64,000 nt of DNA, from assembly GCF_051622035.1 (NCBI RefSeq), contig NC_135362.1, positions 28,579,001 to 28,643,000 of the forward strand, read 5' to 3'. Shown one piece after another: positions 1 through 11,897 of this stretch. Every line of letters starts with the position of its first letter. Positions within the stretch are counted from its first letter, which is position 1. The notes beneath the pieces were generated by a model. The model saw only the letters and a program-made list of their open reading frames with translations, was not told where the DNA came from and made no database searches. A program made the position numbers and the translations under genes. The DNA is from Arctopsyche grandis (lineage: Eukaryota > Arthropoda > Insecta > Trichoptera > Hydropsychidae).

Positions 1-594
1 CGAATAACTCACAGATTTTTCAGTATTTTCTTTGTCGCCATTGATAATTACTTTAACTTCATAATTTTTATCCAACCATCTTTTTAGATTATTTATCCTT
101 GTTTGTAAATCATTATCACCAATTTTTGTAGCAATCGGCAAAACTTTTCTGCCTTTAATTGTAGACTTATTTTTATCTGCCTTTTTTTCACTTCTTTTTT
201 GCATTTCTTCTTTTAAATATTCTGATGGCGACATCAACCTAAACATTTCAAAAATACGAAATCAGAAAATGCGCAACGATTGAACAAATTACAATATATT
301 AGATTTGTATAAATTATGTAAGATTGGAGGATGAAATTCGCTATTACTGACTACTAACTTATAAACTGGTCTTCTAGTTTGGGCATCATAATCTTCTATC
401 TTGACTAGCTTGAAGCGTTTGATCTTGGCGATATTTTCAGCCTCGGCTTTGTCTAAGATGGAAACGGAGTTGTCTGAGGAGATGAGAGTGATACGAGGGG
501 GCCTGGGGGGCCGAGGGGGCTCGGGAGGCTTCTTCACCGTCCTCCCTACGCCCCCAGCAAACCCCCTACTTAATAACAAGACACAACGCAACAT
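1..594 (-). CDS. mtIF3: Mitochondrial translation initiation factor IF-3 (mtIF3), 5' part, runs off the window
   Basis: Two exons read on the minus strand: exon 1 at 594-359 and exon 2 from 238 to the window edge, with a GTTAGT donor at 358 and a TTTAG acceptor at 239; the split codon AA|G keeps the frame. The first 20 or so residues (MLRCVLLLSRGF and on) are Arg-rich without acidic residues, like a mitochondrial presequence. A Pro-rich stretch follows, then an IF3 N-domain (ITLISSDNSVSILDKAEAE to RRPVYKL) and, in exon 2, a Lys-rich linker and the start of the C-domain (NDLQTRINNLKRWLD, EVKVIINGD). IF3 proteins bind the small mitoribosomal subunit and promote initiator tRNA selection. I chose the ATG at 594 because the codons further upstream lack an in-frame ATG. 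The C-terminal end is outside the window. Confidence 0.85.
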
Positions 595-856
595 CAACGA
601 AACGTCAAATACAACGATATGACATTTCAAAGACGTCTAAAAAAATAATGTAACGACCATTAAATTTGAAACCACAAGTGATTTTGGGTAATTGGATTAT
701 TACTCACATTGCGATCGCCCAAAATACGACTTTTGCCATGAAAATGTCAATAATAATAATAATAATACCCAACTACTAATGTCATCTACAGCCATTCATC
801 ATCCACTGCTGGATGCAGGCCTCACCAACACCCATTCTATTCGTCTCTGTTTTGAG

Positions 857-1061
857 CGGTAATTGGACTATTCGTCACATTGCAGTGGTCACAAAGACAA
901 TTTTCGCCATGAAAATCACGAATACACAATATTTGGCACTCAAGTTCACGTTAGTATGATATTTATCGTTAGTATGATGGAGTTTTCGGCAGTCAGATGT
1001 TCCGTTATAGAGATTTTAATGACTTTTGGGCGAGCGCTTTGTGAGCAATAATTACCGAACC
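857..1061 (-). repeat. MITE-like element, family A copy 1
   Basis: About 205 bp starting CGGTAATTGGACTATTCG and ending ATTACCGAACC, so the two ends are inverted. The same sequence, in the other orientation, is at 20265-20470 and 38899-39088. It has no coding capacity and looks like a non-autonomous inverted-repeat element. A diverged partial copy follows at about 1081-1300 (shared motif GGAACATCTGGCA), and a fragment of the left end lies near 690-705. Confidence 0.65.
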
Positions 1062-1671
1062 GTGATTTTGACCCCTGTTATAACGCTTCGGTGATTATTC
1101 CACACAAAACGGTCTCGAGCACCTCACTAAAATCTCGATCACGGAACATCTGGCATCCGAAAATTTCATCCATCGAGATTTTTTTCACGATCACGATATC
1201 ACGAGATCACGACAATTTTTGCCACAAAATTTTCGAAACCGGAACATCTGGCACTCGAGTTCTCGTTAGTATGATTGTTCGCGTCGATAGCTCTCGATGA
1301 ATGGGATTTGAAGGTGCTTTAATATGGCCTTAAAAAGTTTTAAACTTACGGTTGCGGCGCTTTAATAAGGTTTTATATAAAAAGTTTATGAATCAAATTG
1401 CAAATTATCAAAACAATTCACGTTTTCGTATTTATTGAAAAAAATTTCACCCGAAGCGTTGAATTTGTAAATTTTATTTTATATTTTTTTAATTTATGGG
1501 GGGCTGGCAATCCGATAGTTCCCATCAATTGACAACAAGATAATTGATATATTATTGTGAATTATTAACGAGAGCACAGAATTATTTTTTTTCATCAAAA
1601 TTTAATTGATTAGCTGTATCGTTTCATTCCTAGTCAGAGAGATGTAATAAGAATAGAGGGAATAAATAATT
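1062..1671. other. Intergenic, repeat-derived, no gene seen
   Basis: Holds the diverged family A fragment (about 1081-1300) and AT-rich sequence. No supported exon was found on either strand. Confidence 0.5.
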
Positions 1672-2437
1672 TGTAGGAATCTCGTCGTCGTCATCGTCAT
1701 CGAAACATTCGAGAATATTCCGCAACAACAAACTACATTCCCGAAAACCAGACGTCGTACACCTGCAGTCATTATATTAAACTCAAGCGGAACGCCCCTA
1801 CCAGTCGAGTGGAACCAAAACGGTCGAAACACGCCGCCACCATTAAACCACATCGAGCGGAACGGCGCCAATCATTCCAGAAAATTCTACGCCTCGACAA
1901 AAGTGCATTCCTCGTTCACGCATCAACAACCACATGCGCTTACGCATCAACAACCACTTCCATCAATCGTTCCAGAAAATTCTACGCCTCGACAAAAGTG
2001 CATTCCTTTCTTACGCATCAACAAACCACCACCATCGGTCAGGCGATTCCAGAAACACTATAAAAGGAGGTACAACCCAAACAACGCCAGTCGACCCACA
2101 GCAGCAAGCGTCGACATACAGCTCCTGACCAGCCACCACTACACTACGCGGACTTGGAAGATCAACCAGCCGGACGAGCCAGCAACACACTGCCGTATCC
2201 AGAGACCTTCCGAACATAGCCGAACACCGAGCCAGCAACACACTGCCGCATCCAGAGACCTTCTGAACATAGCTGAATGCCGAGCCAGCGACACTCTACC
2301 ATATCCAGAGACCGCTGAACGAAACACTTTTACCAACAATTAACCATACTTGTGTATACGTGTTACTACCAAATAAATACCATATTCAACATACAGCTGT
2401 ATTAATACCGAACACAGACGAACCTGTCTATAATACA
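1672..2437 (+). mobile_element. LTR, family C, copy 1 (probably solo)
   Basis: Begins TGTAGGAATCTCG and ends TAATACA. It contains a TATA box in CTATAAAAGG (near 2059) and AATAAA signals near 2373, in the order expected for an LTR. Much of it matches 43630-44318, including the TATA block and the AGAGACCTTCTGAACATAG repeats. No gag or pol sequence follows, so it is probably a solo LTR. The 3' boundary is less certain than the 5' boundary, and I could not identify a target-site duplication. Confidence 0.55.
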
Positions 2438-2760
2438 TGGCGGACTGGTGGTGAAGAAGACCTTCACAACAAGACTAGATCCCCATAAATTGTTGTCAAT
2501 TTTACGCGGTACGTCTCTATAAACACGCTACATCGCACGGAATACAATCGGATCAATTTACTTATAAAAATGTATCCCATGTTGTTAATTGTGTGTTTTT
2601 GAATGTATTGTGCAATTTTTACCGATGCTTGCCCATCTTGCGAGTAATATAAACAAACAGAGAAGTTTTTATCGGACATACGTCGAGCACCAAGCGTCAA
2701 CTACGACTGATGCTAAAATTATTTAGATCTGTCCGTGGACAGAATGTCACTTGACAACAA

Positions 2761-2767
2761 TATAAAA
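2761..2767 (+). promoter_or_regulatory. Candidate TATA box for the leucyl-tRNA synthetase gene
   Basis: TATAAAA lies 51 bp upstream of the ATG at 2818, a plausible spacing for a short 5' leader. It could also be chance in AT-rich sequence. Confidence 0.35.
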
Positions 2768-2817
2768 CCTAAAGCCACTTCTATTAATATTACATTTCTC
2801 TGTTCCTAGCAGTCAAA

Positions 2818-5800
2818 ATGGTGCAAGTAGAGAAAAAAGCCAAGCAAGTCAAATGGACTCAATTATCTAAATAAATAAATAAAAATAAAGTGAATTTGTC
2901 AAAATTATTTTGACATATAATTATTGAAAATAGTTTGCTTACGGCCAAATATTCAACTTAAAAAGTCATACGAAGTGACATGTGGACAAGTGTCGAGTCG
3001 CGCGGCTGATGAAATATGGTACGTTTTATAAGTTTCCCTATTTGTATACATCAAACTACATAGCATCTCTCAAACGAAATCTATAAACACTACCCTTATT
3101 ATCCTTAACATTTATAACCTATAAAATTCATTTATCCTTATCGATGACTGAAAATCATATTTATATTCTTCTCTCATATCCACAAAGGCTGCACTCGATA
3201 GAAAAGGGACGTTCAAAGTCGAATACTTGCGCAGTATCGAAAAGGACGTGCAATCGCAATGGGAAAAAGATCGCATATGCGAAGAAGATGCACCGAAAGG
3301 GGATGCGAGAGGAGTCGGAAAGTTCATGTGTACTTTTCCGTTTCCTTACATGAACGGAAGACTGCATCTAGGTCATACGTTTTCCCTGTCCAAGTGTGAA
3401 GTAAGTCTTTATTATATTACTTTTAACCCTTTGCCCGCGGCAATAAATACAGCGAACAAGCCCTGTACGCGGCACCTTTTTCGCGAATTTTGCAATCGAG
3501 TTTTCGACCTTAAATACAGATTTTAATATTTACTTAAGTAACCAGATATGTTAATTAACACATAAAGTATTATTTTAAACAATAAAATACATAATATATC
3601 TCGTAGTTTTGGCTTAATTGTCAAATAATCATTCTTCATAATTGTATGAAGACGTGACGTCACATAAACGAGGTTTCAGTATGGTTCCACAAAAAACTAA
3701 TTTTGACTGGTATATATTCATTTTATGCAAATTGAAAAGATGGCATTCAACTCTCAGTAATATATTCAACCAATTGTGAACCTTAAAACAGTTGAAATAG
3801 GCGCATATAAGGCTCAAAATCCCGTGCAAAGTTCAGAAATTCTATGGAAGACAGCCGCGCTAGACTTGACTTGTCGCGCAAAGCTTCCATAGAAGACGGC
3901 CGCGGGCAAACGGTTAACGCTATCACTCGATACCTCGATAATATCCGACTCGTTCTAGTTTGCCGTTCGATACCATCGCTTGAAAGGAAAAAAATGTTTA
4001 TTCCCGTTTGGATTCCACTGTACTGGCATGCCGATCAAAGCGTGCGCCGATAAACTGAAGCGAGAGATTGAATTGTACGGATGCCCTCCCTTGTTCCCCG
4101 AGACGGAAGAAGCAATCAAAGAAATAATCGATGATGTCATCGTAAAAGATAAGAGCAAAGGGAAGAAAAGCAAAGCCGTGGCGAAGGCTGGAGGCGCCAA
4201 ATATCAATGGCAAATTATGCAGAGCTTGGGCTTGGCCGATGAAGATATAAAAAAATTTGCAGATGCTTCATACTGGTTGGAATATTTCCCTCCTCTGGCT
4301 GTTCAAGACCTTCTAAGCATTGGAATCCACGTAATTATTTTTCTGTTTCAATAATAAAGACACCGATCAGTTGTATTGAAGGTTACAATACATTTTAGGT
4401 TGATTGGAGGCGTACTTTTATAACAACCGATGCCAATCCATTCTTCGATTCCTTCGTTCGGTGGCAATTTCTACATCTCAAAGACAGAAAGAAGATTCAG
4501 TACGGTAAGCGTTATACGGTATTTTCACCGTTGGATGGACAGCCTTGCATGGATCACGATCGTAGCACTGGAGAAGGTGTCGGCCCTCAAGAATACACTT
4601 TAGTAAAAATGCAAATGATTAAACCATATCCAAAACAGTTGAGGTATGTCTGCCGAAATCGAGTCGTAATACATATTTGTATTTAATATTAAATTGTATT
4701 GATTGTCTGATTTTAGCAAAGCTGGCAATAAGAATGTATTTTTGGTGGCTGCAACTTTGAGGCCTGAAACTATGTACGGTCAAACGAACTGTTGGGTTAG
4801 ACCCGATATGGAATACATAGCTTTTACTACAGCGAAAGGAGAAGTTTTCATATGCACTGCTCGATCTGCTCGTAACATGTCTTATCAAGGTTTTACAGTT
4901 GAAGAAGGGAAAGTAGACGTTTTGGCGAAGCTGCGAGGACAGGATATTTTAGGTCTGCCGTTAAAATCGCCTTTGACTTCTCATTCGGTTATTTATACCT
5001 TGCCTATGCTGACAATCAAAGAAGATAAAGGCACTGGGGTTGTAACGAGCGTTCCGTCTGATTCTCCCGACGATTATGCAGCTCTAGTCGATCTTAAAAA
5101 AAAGCAACCGTTCAGAGAAAAGTACGGCATCAAAGACGAAATGGTTTTGCCTTTCGATCCGATACCGATCATCGACGTACCCGAGTTTGGAAATCTATCG
5201 GCCGTGGCCGCGTATGACAGATTGAAAATTCAAAGTCAAAACGATAAAGATAAGCTGCTAGAAGCCAAAGAAATGGTTTACTTGAAGGGATTTTACGACG
5301 GTGTAATGTTGGTCGGCGATTTCAAGGGTAAGAAGATTCAAGACGTCAAAAAGGATTTGCAAAAGAAACTGTTGGATAGCTCTGAGGCTGTTATATACTA
5401 CGAACCAGAGAAGACTATTATGTCTCGCTCTGGCGACGAGTGTGTCGTTGCTTTGTGCGATCAGTGGTATTTGGATTACGGTGAGCCAATATGGAGAGCT
5501 CAAGCCGAGAAGTCCCTGCAAAACATCAACACTTATCACGACGAAGTGAGAAAGAATTTCACGGCATGTTTGAATTGGCTTCACGAGCACGCTTGCTCTC
5601 GGACATACGGATTAGGCACTAAACTACCGTGGGACGAGCAATGGCTAATAGAGTCACTGTCCGATTCCACTATTTACATGGCGTACTATACGGTAGCACA
5701 TATACTTCAAGGAAATTCGTTCAAAGGAGATAAACCCAACATGTTCAATATCAAAGCTGAGGAAATGACGCCTGAAGTATGGGACTTCATATTCTTCAAA

Positions 5801-8692
5801 GAAGCCGCCTATCCGGCCAAATCTAAAATTAAAAAAGAAGCTTTGAATTTGATGAAGCGTGAATTCAACTTTTGGTCAGTGTTTTGTGTTTAATAATCGC
5901 ATTACTGTTGAGTATTGTTATAACAATTGTTGAATTTTAGGTACCCGGTCGATCTGCGAGTATCCGGCAAGGATTTGATTCAAAACCATTTGACGTATTT
6001 CATTTATAATCATTGCGCAATCTGGCCGAAGGAAGAGAACATGTGGCCTCAAAGTATCCGAGCCAACGGGCACTTGTTGCTGAATTCTGCTAAAATGTCA
6101 AAGTCGGAAGGCAACTTCTTGACTTTGAGCGATGCTGCTAAGAAATTCAGCGCCGATGGAATGAGACTGTGTTTAGCCGACGCTGGAGACTCGGTCGAAG
6201 ATGCAAACTTCGTCGAGAGCATGGCCGACGCCGGTATTCTCCGATTGTTTACTTTTATCGAATGGGTCAAGGAAACTCTAGCGGCACGCGAATCCCTTAG
6301 AAAAGGTGCATGTTATTTGTTATATTATCGAGTAATTATTTTGTTTTTGATTCGTTTAAATAATACGATCGTTATTATGATTACAGGCAAAGGAGAAACT
6401 TTCCACGATGGAGTGTTCATAAGCGAAATGAATTTAAAAATAAAAGAAACCGATGAAAATTACAATAAGATGCTGTTTAAAGAAGCTCTGCGTACTGGTT
6501 TCTTCGAGTTGCAAGCATCTAGAGACAAATACAGAGAACTTTGCGGCCCCGTCGGAATGAACGAAACGTTGATTCTACAATTCATTAAAATTCAAGCTCT
6601 CTTAATGTCGCCAATCTGTCCACACGTTGCCGAACACGTCTGGAAACTCCTCGGCAATGTAAATCATCCTTACTATTTACATATTATAAGCTTCAATCAA
6701 AACAAATATTTACTTCCCTTTTCGTTTACTAGGAAAAAAGCATTATGCTTGCGAAATGGCCCGAAGCTGGTGCAATCAACGATCTTGAAATCAAAGGCAG
6801 TTGCTATCTGATGGAAGCTGCACATTCGTTCAGAGTGTATCTGAAAAATTTCACAACCATCAAAAAACCTAAAGCAAAGGGTGCAGCACCTGCAATACCT
6901 GAAAAACCGGACAAAGCCATCATATGGGTCGCCAAAACATTCCCTCAGTGGCAAAGCGTCGTCCTTACGATACTAAAAAAGATGAACGACGTAATTATAT
7001 ATTATAATAAATAATAAATAGGCGTGTATTTAATTGATCAGTAATTTGTTCAGCTTTTCATCAACAAAAATAACTAAATTGTCAGTAAATATTTCGAAAT
7101 TATCAGTGAGTATTCTAAATGATCAGTTATTAAACAAAAATGATCAGATAAAAAAATGAAACGGTCGATGATTATTATAAGATGATCGGTAGTATCATTT
7201 AGAAATGATTATTTAATTTTGACAGCCAGAAAATCGTATTATAGCTCCTAGTATAAAAAATCCCGATGAATTTTGCCACTTAGCAACATTCTTTTAATAA
7301 TCTCCCCCTTTCGGTTTTCAACCCCCTCAGTCCTCGCTCCACGTTCAGTTCAGTCTCACTGTCTCAGTTTACCTAACCTAACCTAATTTTAAATGAATAA
7401 ATACCGACCCTAACAACCCATTCTTTAATGAATAGGGACACCCTAACTTAACCTAATCTAACCTGACCCTTAAATAAATAAGTGTTGGCTGCTAAGATAT
7501 GTTTTTTTTGTGAAAATATTGATGAAACAAAACTTAAAAAAATATATATTACAATGTGTTTGGATGGATATTACGGTGTGTGAACCATGAAGAGAGTGGG
7601 AATGGACAGTAGCAGGGCGACGCGCTATCATCCAACTGTCAAAACTTATAATTTCACTGATAGAAAATCCTTTTTGATCAGTAATACTGATCAAAAAAGA
7701 ATTCTTTACTTGAACAAAGATGGGCAATTTACTGATCGTTTATTATATTCTACTGATCAAGTTTAAAATTAATTACTGATAAATTTTTCATTTTTCACTG
7801 ACCACATTTGGAATTATAAACTAACCAAATAGTTTGTTGCCTAATAAATATACATGTGTATATAAATTTGGATTTATTCATACAAAGCCGTGCGTTTTAG
7901 GAAAATAAAGGACTGCCCGAGAATAAAGTCATATCTGCCGAGCTCGGTAAGTTAGACGTGCTGAAAAAATACATGAAGAAGGTTATGCCGTTCGTGCAAG
8001 CGACCAGGGAAAAGATGGCCGTCATCGGAGTTCAGGCTTTGTCGCTGACGATGGAGTTCGACGAGGCTGAAATTCTCAAACAGAACGCATCGTATTTAGC
8101 CAGTACTTTGGATGTAAGTGGAAGAAGAAGTTTGGTGTTGTTTTTGAGTGTGCATTTCAGTGATTGAGATTGTTGGTGTTGTAGTTGGACGAGGTGGCGG
8201 TGAAATTCATCGTCGAAGGTGAAGATAAGGCTAAGGAAGACTGCTGTCCGGGCCAGCCTTTTGTGACGTTCTCCACGACGCCCGGTCTAAGAATGGAATG
8301 CACGAATCCTACTCCGATGAGCGGACTATTCACGCAGGAAGTGCTGGTGACTGATGGTGATACAGTAGAAAAAGTCAAACAAAGATTTTTGAAGGAATCG
8401 AAAGCAGTTAAAGGTATATTTAACTTTCAAAACGATTTAATACGAATAAGCTTCTTTATTTCTATTGATTTTGTTGTTTTTAGATTCGAGTGTATTGAAG
8501 TTTTGGAGATTCGCCGATCCCGTTTCGGGGCCGAGAAAAATTCCGTCTTTTGATAATCCGTTGGACGGCAAGGTTCAGCTCGAAGGAGGCAACAAATTCA
8601 AAGTCGATATCGATAACAGAAAGTTGAGCGTTGAAAGTGGTAGTAAAGTTATCGACGTCGGTTTGAAGATAATTTACACTTACGGACTGTAA
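2818..8692 (+). CDS. LARS1: Cytosolic leucyl-tRNA synthetase, complete coding gene with uncertain first exon
   Basis: Class I synthetase that charges tRNA-Leu in the cytosol. Exons: 3188-3400, 3959-4330, 4399-4643, 4717-5874, 5941-6305, 6387-6658, 6733-6990, 7901-8113, 8185-8413, 8484-8692; all join in frame at GT/AG and give 1177 residues, about the size of animal LARS1. HLGH (class I HIGH signature) sits in [15 protein letters not shown], the editing domain in [16 protein letters not shown], and KMSKS in [10 protein letters not shown]. The C-terminal extension typical of eukaryotic LARS is present, ending IIYTYGL. The first exon is the weak point: ATG at 2818 with donor after CAA (2826) would supply MVQ ahead of [13 protein letters not shown] and is in phase, but its splice sites are unremarkable. 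No disabling change was seen. Confidence 0.93.
7371..7386. repeat. Short telomere-like (CCTAA)n run inside the LARS intron
   Basis: Three perfect ACCTA units, the complement of the insect TTAGG telomere repeat. Degenerate copies follow near 7443-7470. It lies in the 910-bp intron before the exon at 7901. Confidence 0.6.
7671..7697. repeat. Near-perfect palindrome with GATCAGT arms
   Basis: Thirteen-base arms (TTTTTGATCAGTA and its complement) around a single central base. The core TGATCAGT or its complement occurs several more times between 7030 and 7770, all inside one LARS intron, which suggests a decayed inverted-repeat element. Confidence 0.6.
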
Positions 8693-9117
8693 AAGTCTAC
8701 GATTGGTTGTGATTTTTCACATTTCAAAGGGTTGTCATTTTCGTTTTCTAATACAATTCATGATTATTTATTTAATGTGTATTTCGTTGCTATGCAAATG
8801 GAATTCATTGGTAATATCTGTACCGGTATGTTGTTGTTTCGACGTAATTGGCGTTTACTTATCGTTAGTGCGTAATTTCATTTATCGTGCATATTATTTT
8901 AAGAATAATATTTTGTAGTAAATTATTATTATTTATCTCATTGCCAAAGGCGCCTTCTTTTTATTATTAAAACATTACTTTTTATTTTATGCAGTGATAC
9001 TGTCCAACATGCGAGTGTACTTCACTAATAATAGTGAACAGTATTATATTTATTTGAAATAAACTATAATAGCACAACCTTAAATGCAGTTTTTTTTATT
9101 TATTCGATCCATTATGT
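8693..9117 (+). other. LARS 3' flank
   Basis: AT-rich sequence after the LARS stop. The AATAAA at 9056-9061 is the best poly(A) signal. No other gene seen. Confidence 0.45.
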
Positions 9118-9148
9118 AGCCAGGAGTGTAGCTCGGTGGTTGCGTTAA

Positions 9149-11075
9149 CCCTTTGAATGCTGACCAACGCTGATCGGCGTTTTGCCAACAAGTCCGTGAG
9201 CCTGAATACGCCGATAGGTGTTGTTTTTGAGTACGTACAAAATAAACAAGAATACTACCCGCTAAGCCTTTCCAGGTAGCATTGAAAAAAAAAATGCATT
9301 GATCAGGGGTCGCGTAATCCGTGTCAACACTTTCAATGCTGAGCTAGAATCCATGCTATGCTGATATTTTATAAAATAGCTCTGTCTCACAAATGTTTTG
9401 ACAGTGTGGAGGTTCTTGGAAAGGGCGTCTACTTGCATCTTGCATAAAGCACGCTATACAGTACCTATATTTATTCATTATTTTCGTAATTTTTTGTTCG
9501 TAGAAATAGCAAATAATATTACGATATTTAAAAATAATAAAACACTTTAATTTATGTTTTAACAAATATTTTTAAATAAAAATTGCATTCTCTCCTTTCG
9601 TTCCCTCCAGCAATAGTGGCACCGTCTTCTTTTCGTATATATATACGGCTATGGTCACAATTCGATCTAGTTAATATTTCTACTGCATATAAATTGCTTT
9701 GTTCAATCACGAGATTATAAAATTCCTGATCTAATAATAAATTAAAAAAATCTATGGGTTCATTTCCCTGAATAGCAACTTTAATCCCTGGCCTCCCCGT
9801 AAAAGGAATCTCCTGACGCTGCATAGCTGTATTCGACCATGTTCTTGATGTTGAATGCTGGCTGGTTGACCCGTTTGAAGAAGTTGAAGGTACAACAGAA
9901 GACATTATGGTTTGAGAAATATTAGAAGGAGCGACATTTTCGTCGTTATCGCTATCAGACTCCAATTCGCTGTCGATTTCATATTCACTCTCTGTTCCAT
10001 ACTCAACATCAGTGTCATACATATTCTCCATACTAAAACGTAATAAAAAAAAAAAAAATAGTAACAACACTCGAATGTTTACTCGATTTGTATATTCGAA
10101 ATTATATACATATATTTATTCAAAATCTGCACTCTCTAAGACGGTCCAGGTTGTAAATAAGTAGCGGAAAATCAAGTAGATACGTAAGTCAAGTCGTGAA
10201 GTCTCAAACGACAGTTGAGCTAAGACTGAATGTACTTTTCATATGATATCCCGTAAAAAAGGAACTTGTGGTTTTTCCCTATTTAGTTCCCGTGCTTCCG
10301 TAGCGTAAAAGTCCACAATTGCTAAAAGGTATTACATGATGTTTTCCAAGAATCGACTCACCATTATCGTGAAAGCAGGTAAATCGAAAAAAAATTGGCA
10401 TTTTTACATATAAAGTGATAGCATCATATTTGGATCACCCATTAGACATTTTAGTATATTCACTTACATTTACTAAGCTTTTTGTATAAAAATATAATCA
10501 CCAAAACATCTATATTTTTTGAATAAGTTAAAAAATAAACAGTAAATAACATTATATAAAATTTAAAATAGAGTGTATAGAGAACTTTAGTCGAAAAAAT
10601 TAAATGCTTCTCGCGTTACTACAGCAAGTGCGTATTTTTTTTTTAAACCTTTCTGTTGGAAAGGGACTAATGTTTATAAAGACTAGTTTGCGCTGGAATT
10701 TCTGAATTTATAACCATAGCAGAATTTCTCGATGAAAATACCCAGCTGCCGAGTATTTTAGATTGTGGCTTGGCGTTTAGATTACGAGCATTACATTTTA
10801 ACAACAATGAAGAAGATGGAACTAGTTTTGGAAAAATACATTCATTAATAGACTTGTTTTGTTTATTTTATATTGTTGCAAAATATATTAGAGAGTCTAA
10901 ACACATCCTTTACAAAACTCGAAATCCTCAGCGGTTGTTATCTAGGGTTTGTTTGGATCAGCTACAATTTTTATACCTGCTTTCTATTGGATTTCTAAAT
11001 AATTCTAGTTGGAAATGTTGACGAAATTTTCAGCGTGACGGGCTTTCAACAGAAAAGACGTCAGCACTCGAAGGG
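9149..11075 (-). mobile_element. Defective piggyBac element, TTAA-flanked
   Basis: Terminal repeats CCCTTTGAATGCTGAC and GTCAGCACTCGAAGGG, with TTAA immediately outside on both sides (9145-9148 and 11076-11079). Inside are an N-terminal transposase fragment on the minus strand and a separate short fragment on the plus strand at 10770-11018 ([12 protein letters not shown]), so the interior is rearranged. About 1.9 kb. The same family at 13114-14205 lacks the N-terminal transposase part. Confidence 0.85.
9552..10031 (-). pseudogene. piggyBac transposase N-terminal fragment
   Basis: About 159 residues from the ATG at 10031. An acidic, Ser-rich head is followed by IPFTGRPGIKV and IDFFNLLLDQEFYNLVIEQSNLYA, the typical start of the piggyBac DDD transposase domain. 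The frame ends long before the catalytic aspartates. The only other transposase-like piece in the element lies on the opposite strand, so no active enzyme can be made. Confidence 0.75.
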
Positions 11076-11300
11076 TTAATGCTATCCCTTTGGAATCGAC
11101 CTCGATTGAAAAGAATTTACTCCGAGTATTATCTATAGTATTGTTGGCCAGACTTGGATGTTCAGCAGCGTTAGTATATTATGCTTTCGAGCCGTGTCAC
11201 AGGCTCGATTCCCACTAGAACCCGGCTGCTGGCCAGACCTTGGTTTGTGACTCGAGGTCGTTCGTTTCTTATCAGAGTTTACTAATTTATTCAAATTTAT

Positions 11301-11897
11301 ATATGTATGAGCTATAATTAAATAATTGAAAGTGGCATATTTTCTTCATTTCGAGAAATATCTCCGAAACCATTAAATATAATGTTTTACGTTTAACAAT
11401 ATTTAAATATACTGGTGGCCTGTAATACGTTTATTTGGCTTTTCCAAGACTGGACACATGGAATTAAAAGAAGTGATTTGAATTTGTTTTTTTGGAACTG
11501 AACATTGGACTTCCACCACTTTGTACATTGTAGTTTAATACCATAGGTGTCGCTCAGGGGCAACCCGATAACAGCATTTGGGAAAATATTAAATTGGGTT
11601 TACTAGCTATGCGGCCATTTCTTAGTACAAATAAATTAACGGTTGGATGCTTTCGCTACCATAATCGAAATTGAAATCCATTTTTTGGCAAAATAAAAAT
11701 AAGCCCATCAGATATATAATTGTTTATTAAAATTTGAATAATATGTATATGAAATTTTATAATAACAATAAACACATTGCTATTATTTTGATTAAAGTTC
11801 AATTAACATACATAGTTACATACAACGAGATGGATAGTGTAGTAAATGATTGCGTTTAATCCATGGATAACAAAAATTTAATACAAAATAAAACACA
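11301..11897. other. Intergenic, no gene seen
   Basis: AT-rich spacer between the SINE remnant and the 3' end of the AP endonuclease gene. Possible 3' UTR signals for the minus-strand gene lie near 11690-11890. Confidence 0.4.

Larger units (their letters stand above)
9118..11300 (+). mobile_element. tRNA-derived SINE, split into 9118-9148 and 11076-11300 by a piggyBac element
   Basis: The left piece has a box A-like GTAGCTCGGTGG and stops at TTAA. The right piece resumes after TTAA and shows GGCTCGATTCCCAC (box B-like) and a tail (CTGGCCAGACCTTGG, GTTCGTTTCTTATCAGAG) shared with the SINE at 48340-48560. The interruption falls exactly at the piggyBac target. Confidence 0.6.

Noticed and set aside
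7371-7386. A chromosome end or fusion point
   Set aside because: Only three perfect CCTAA units lie inside an intron of a housekeeping gene.
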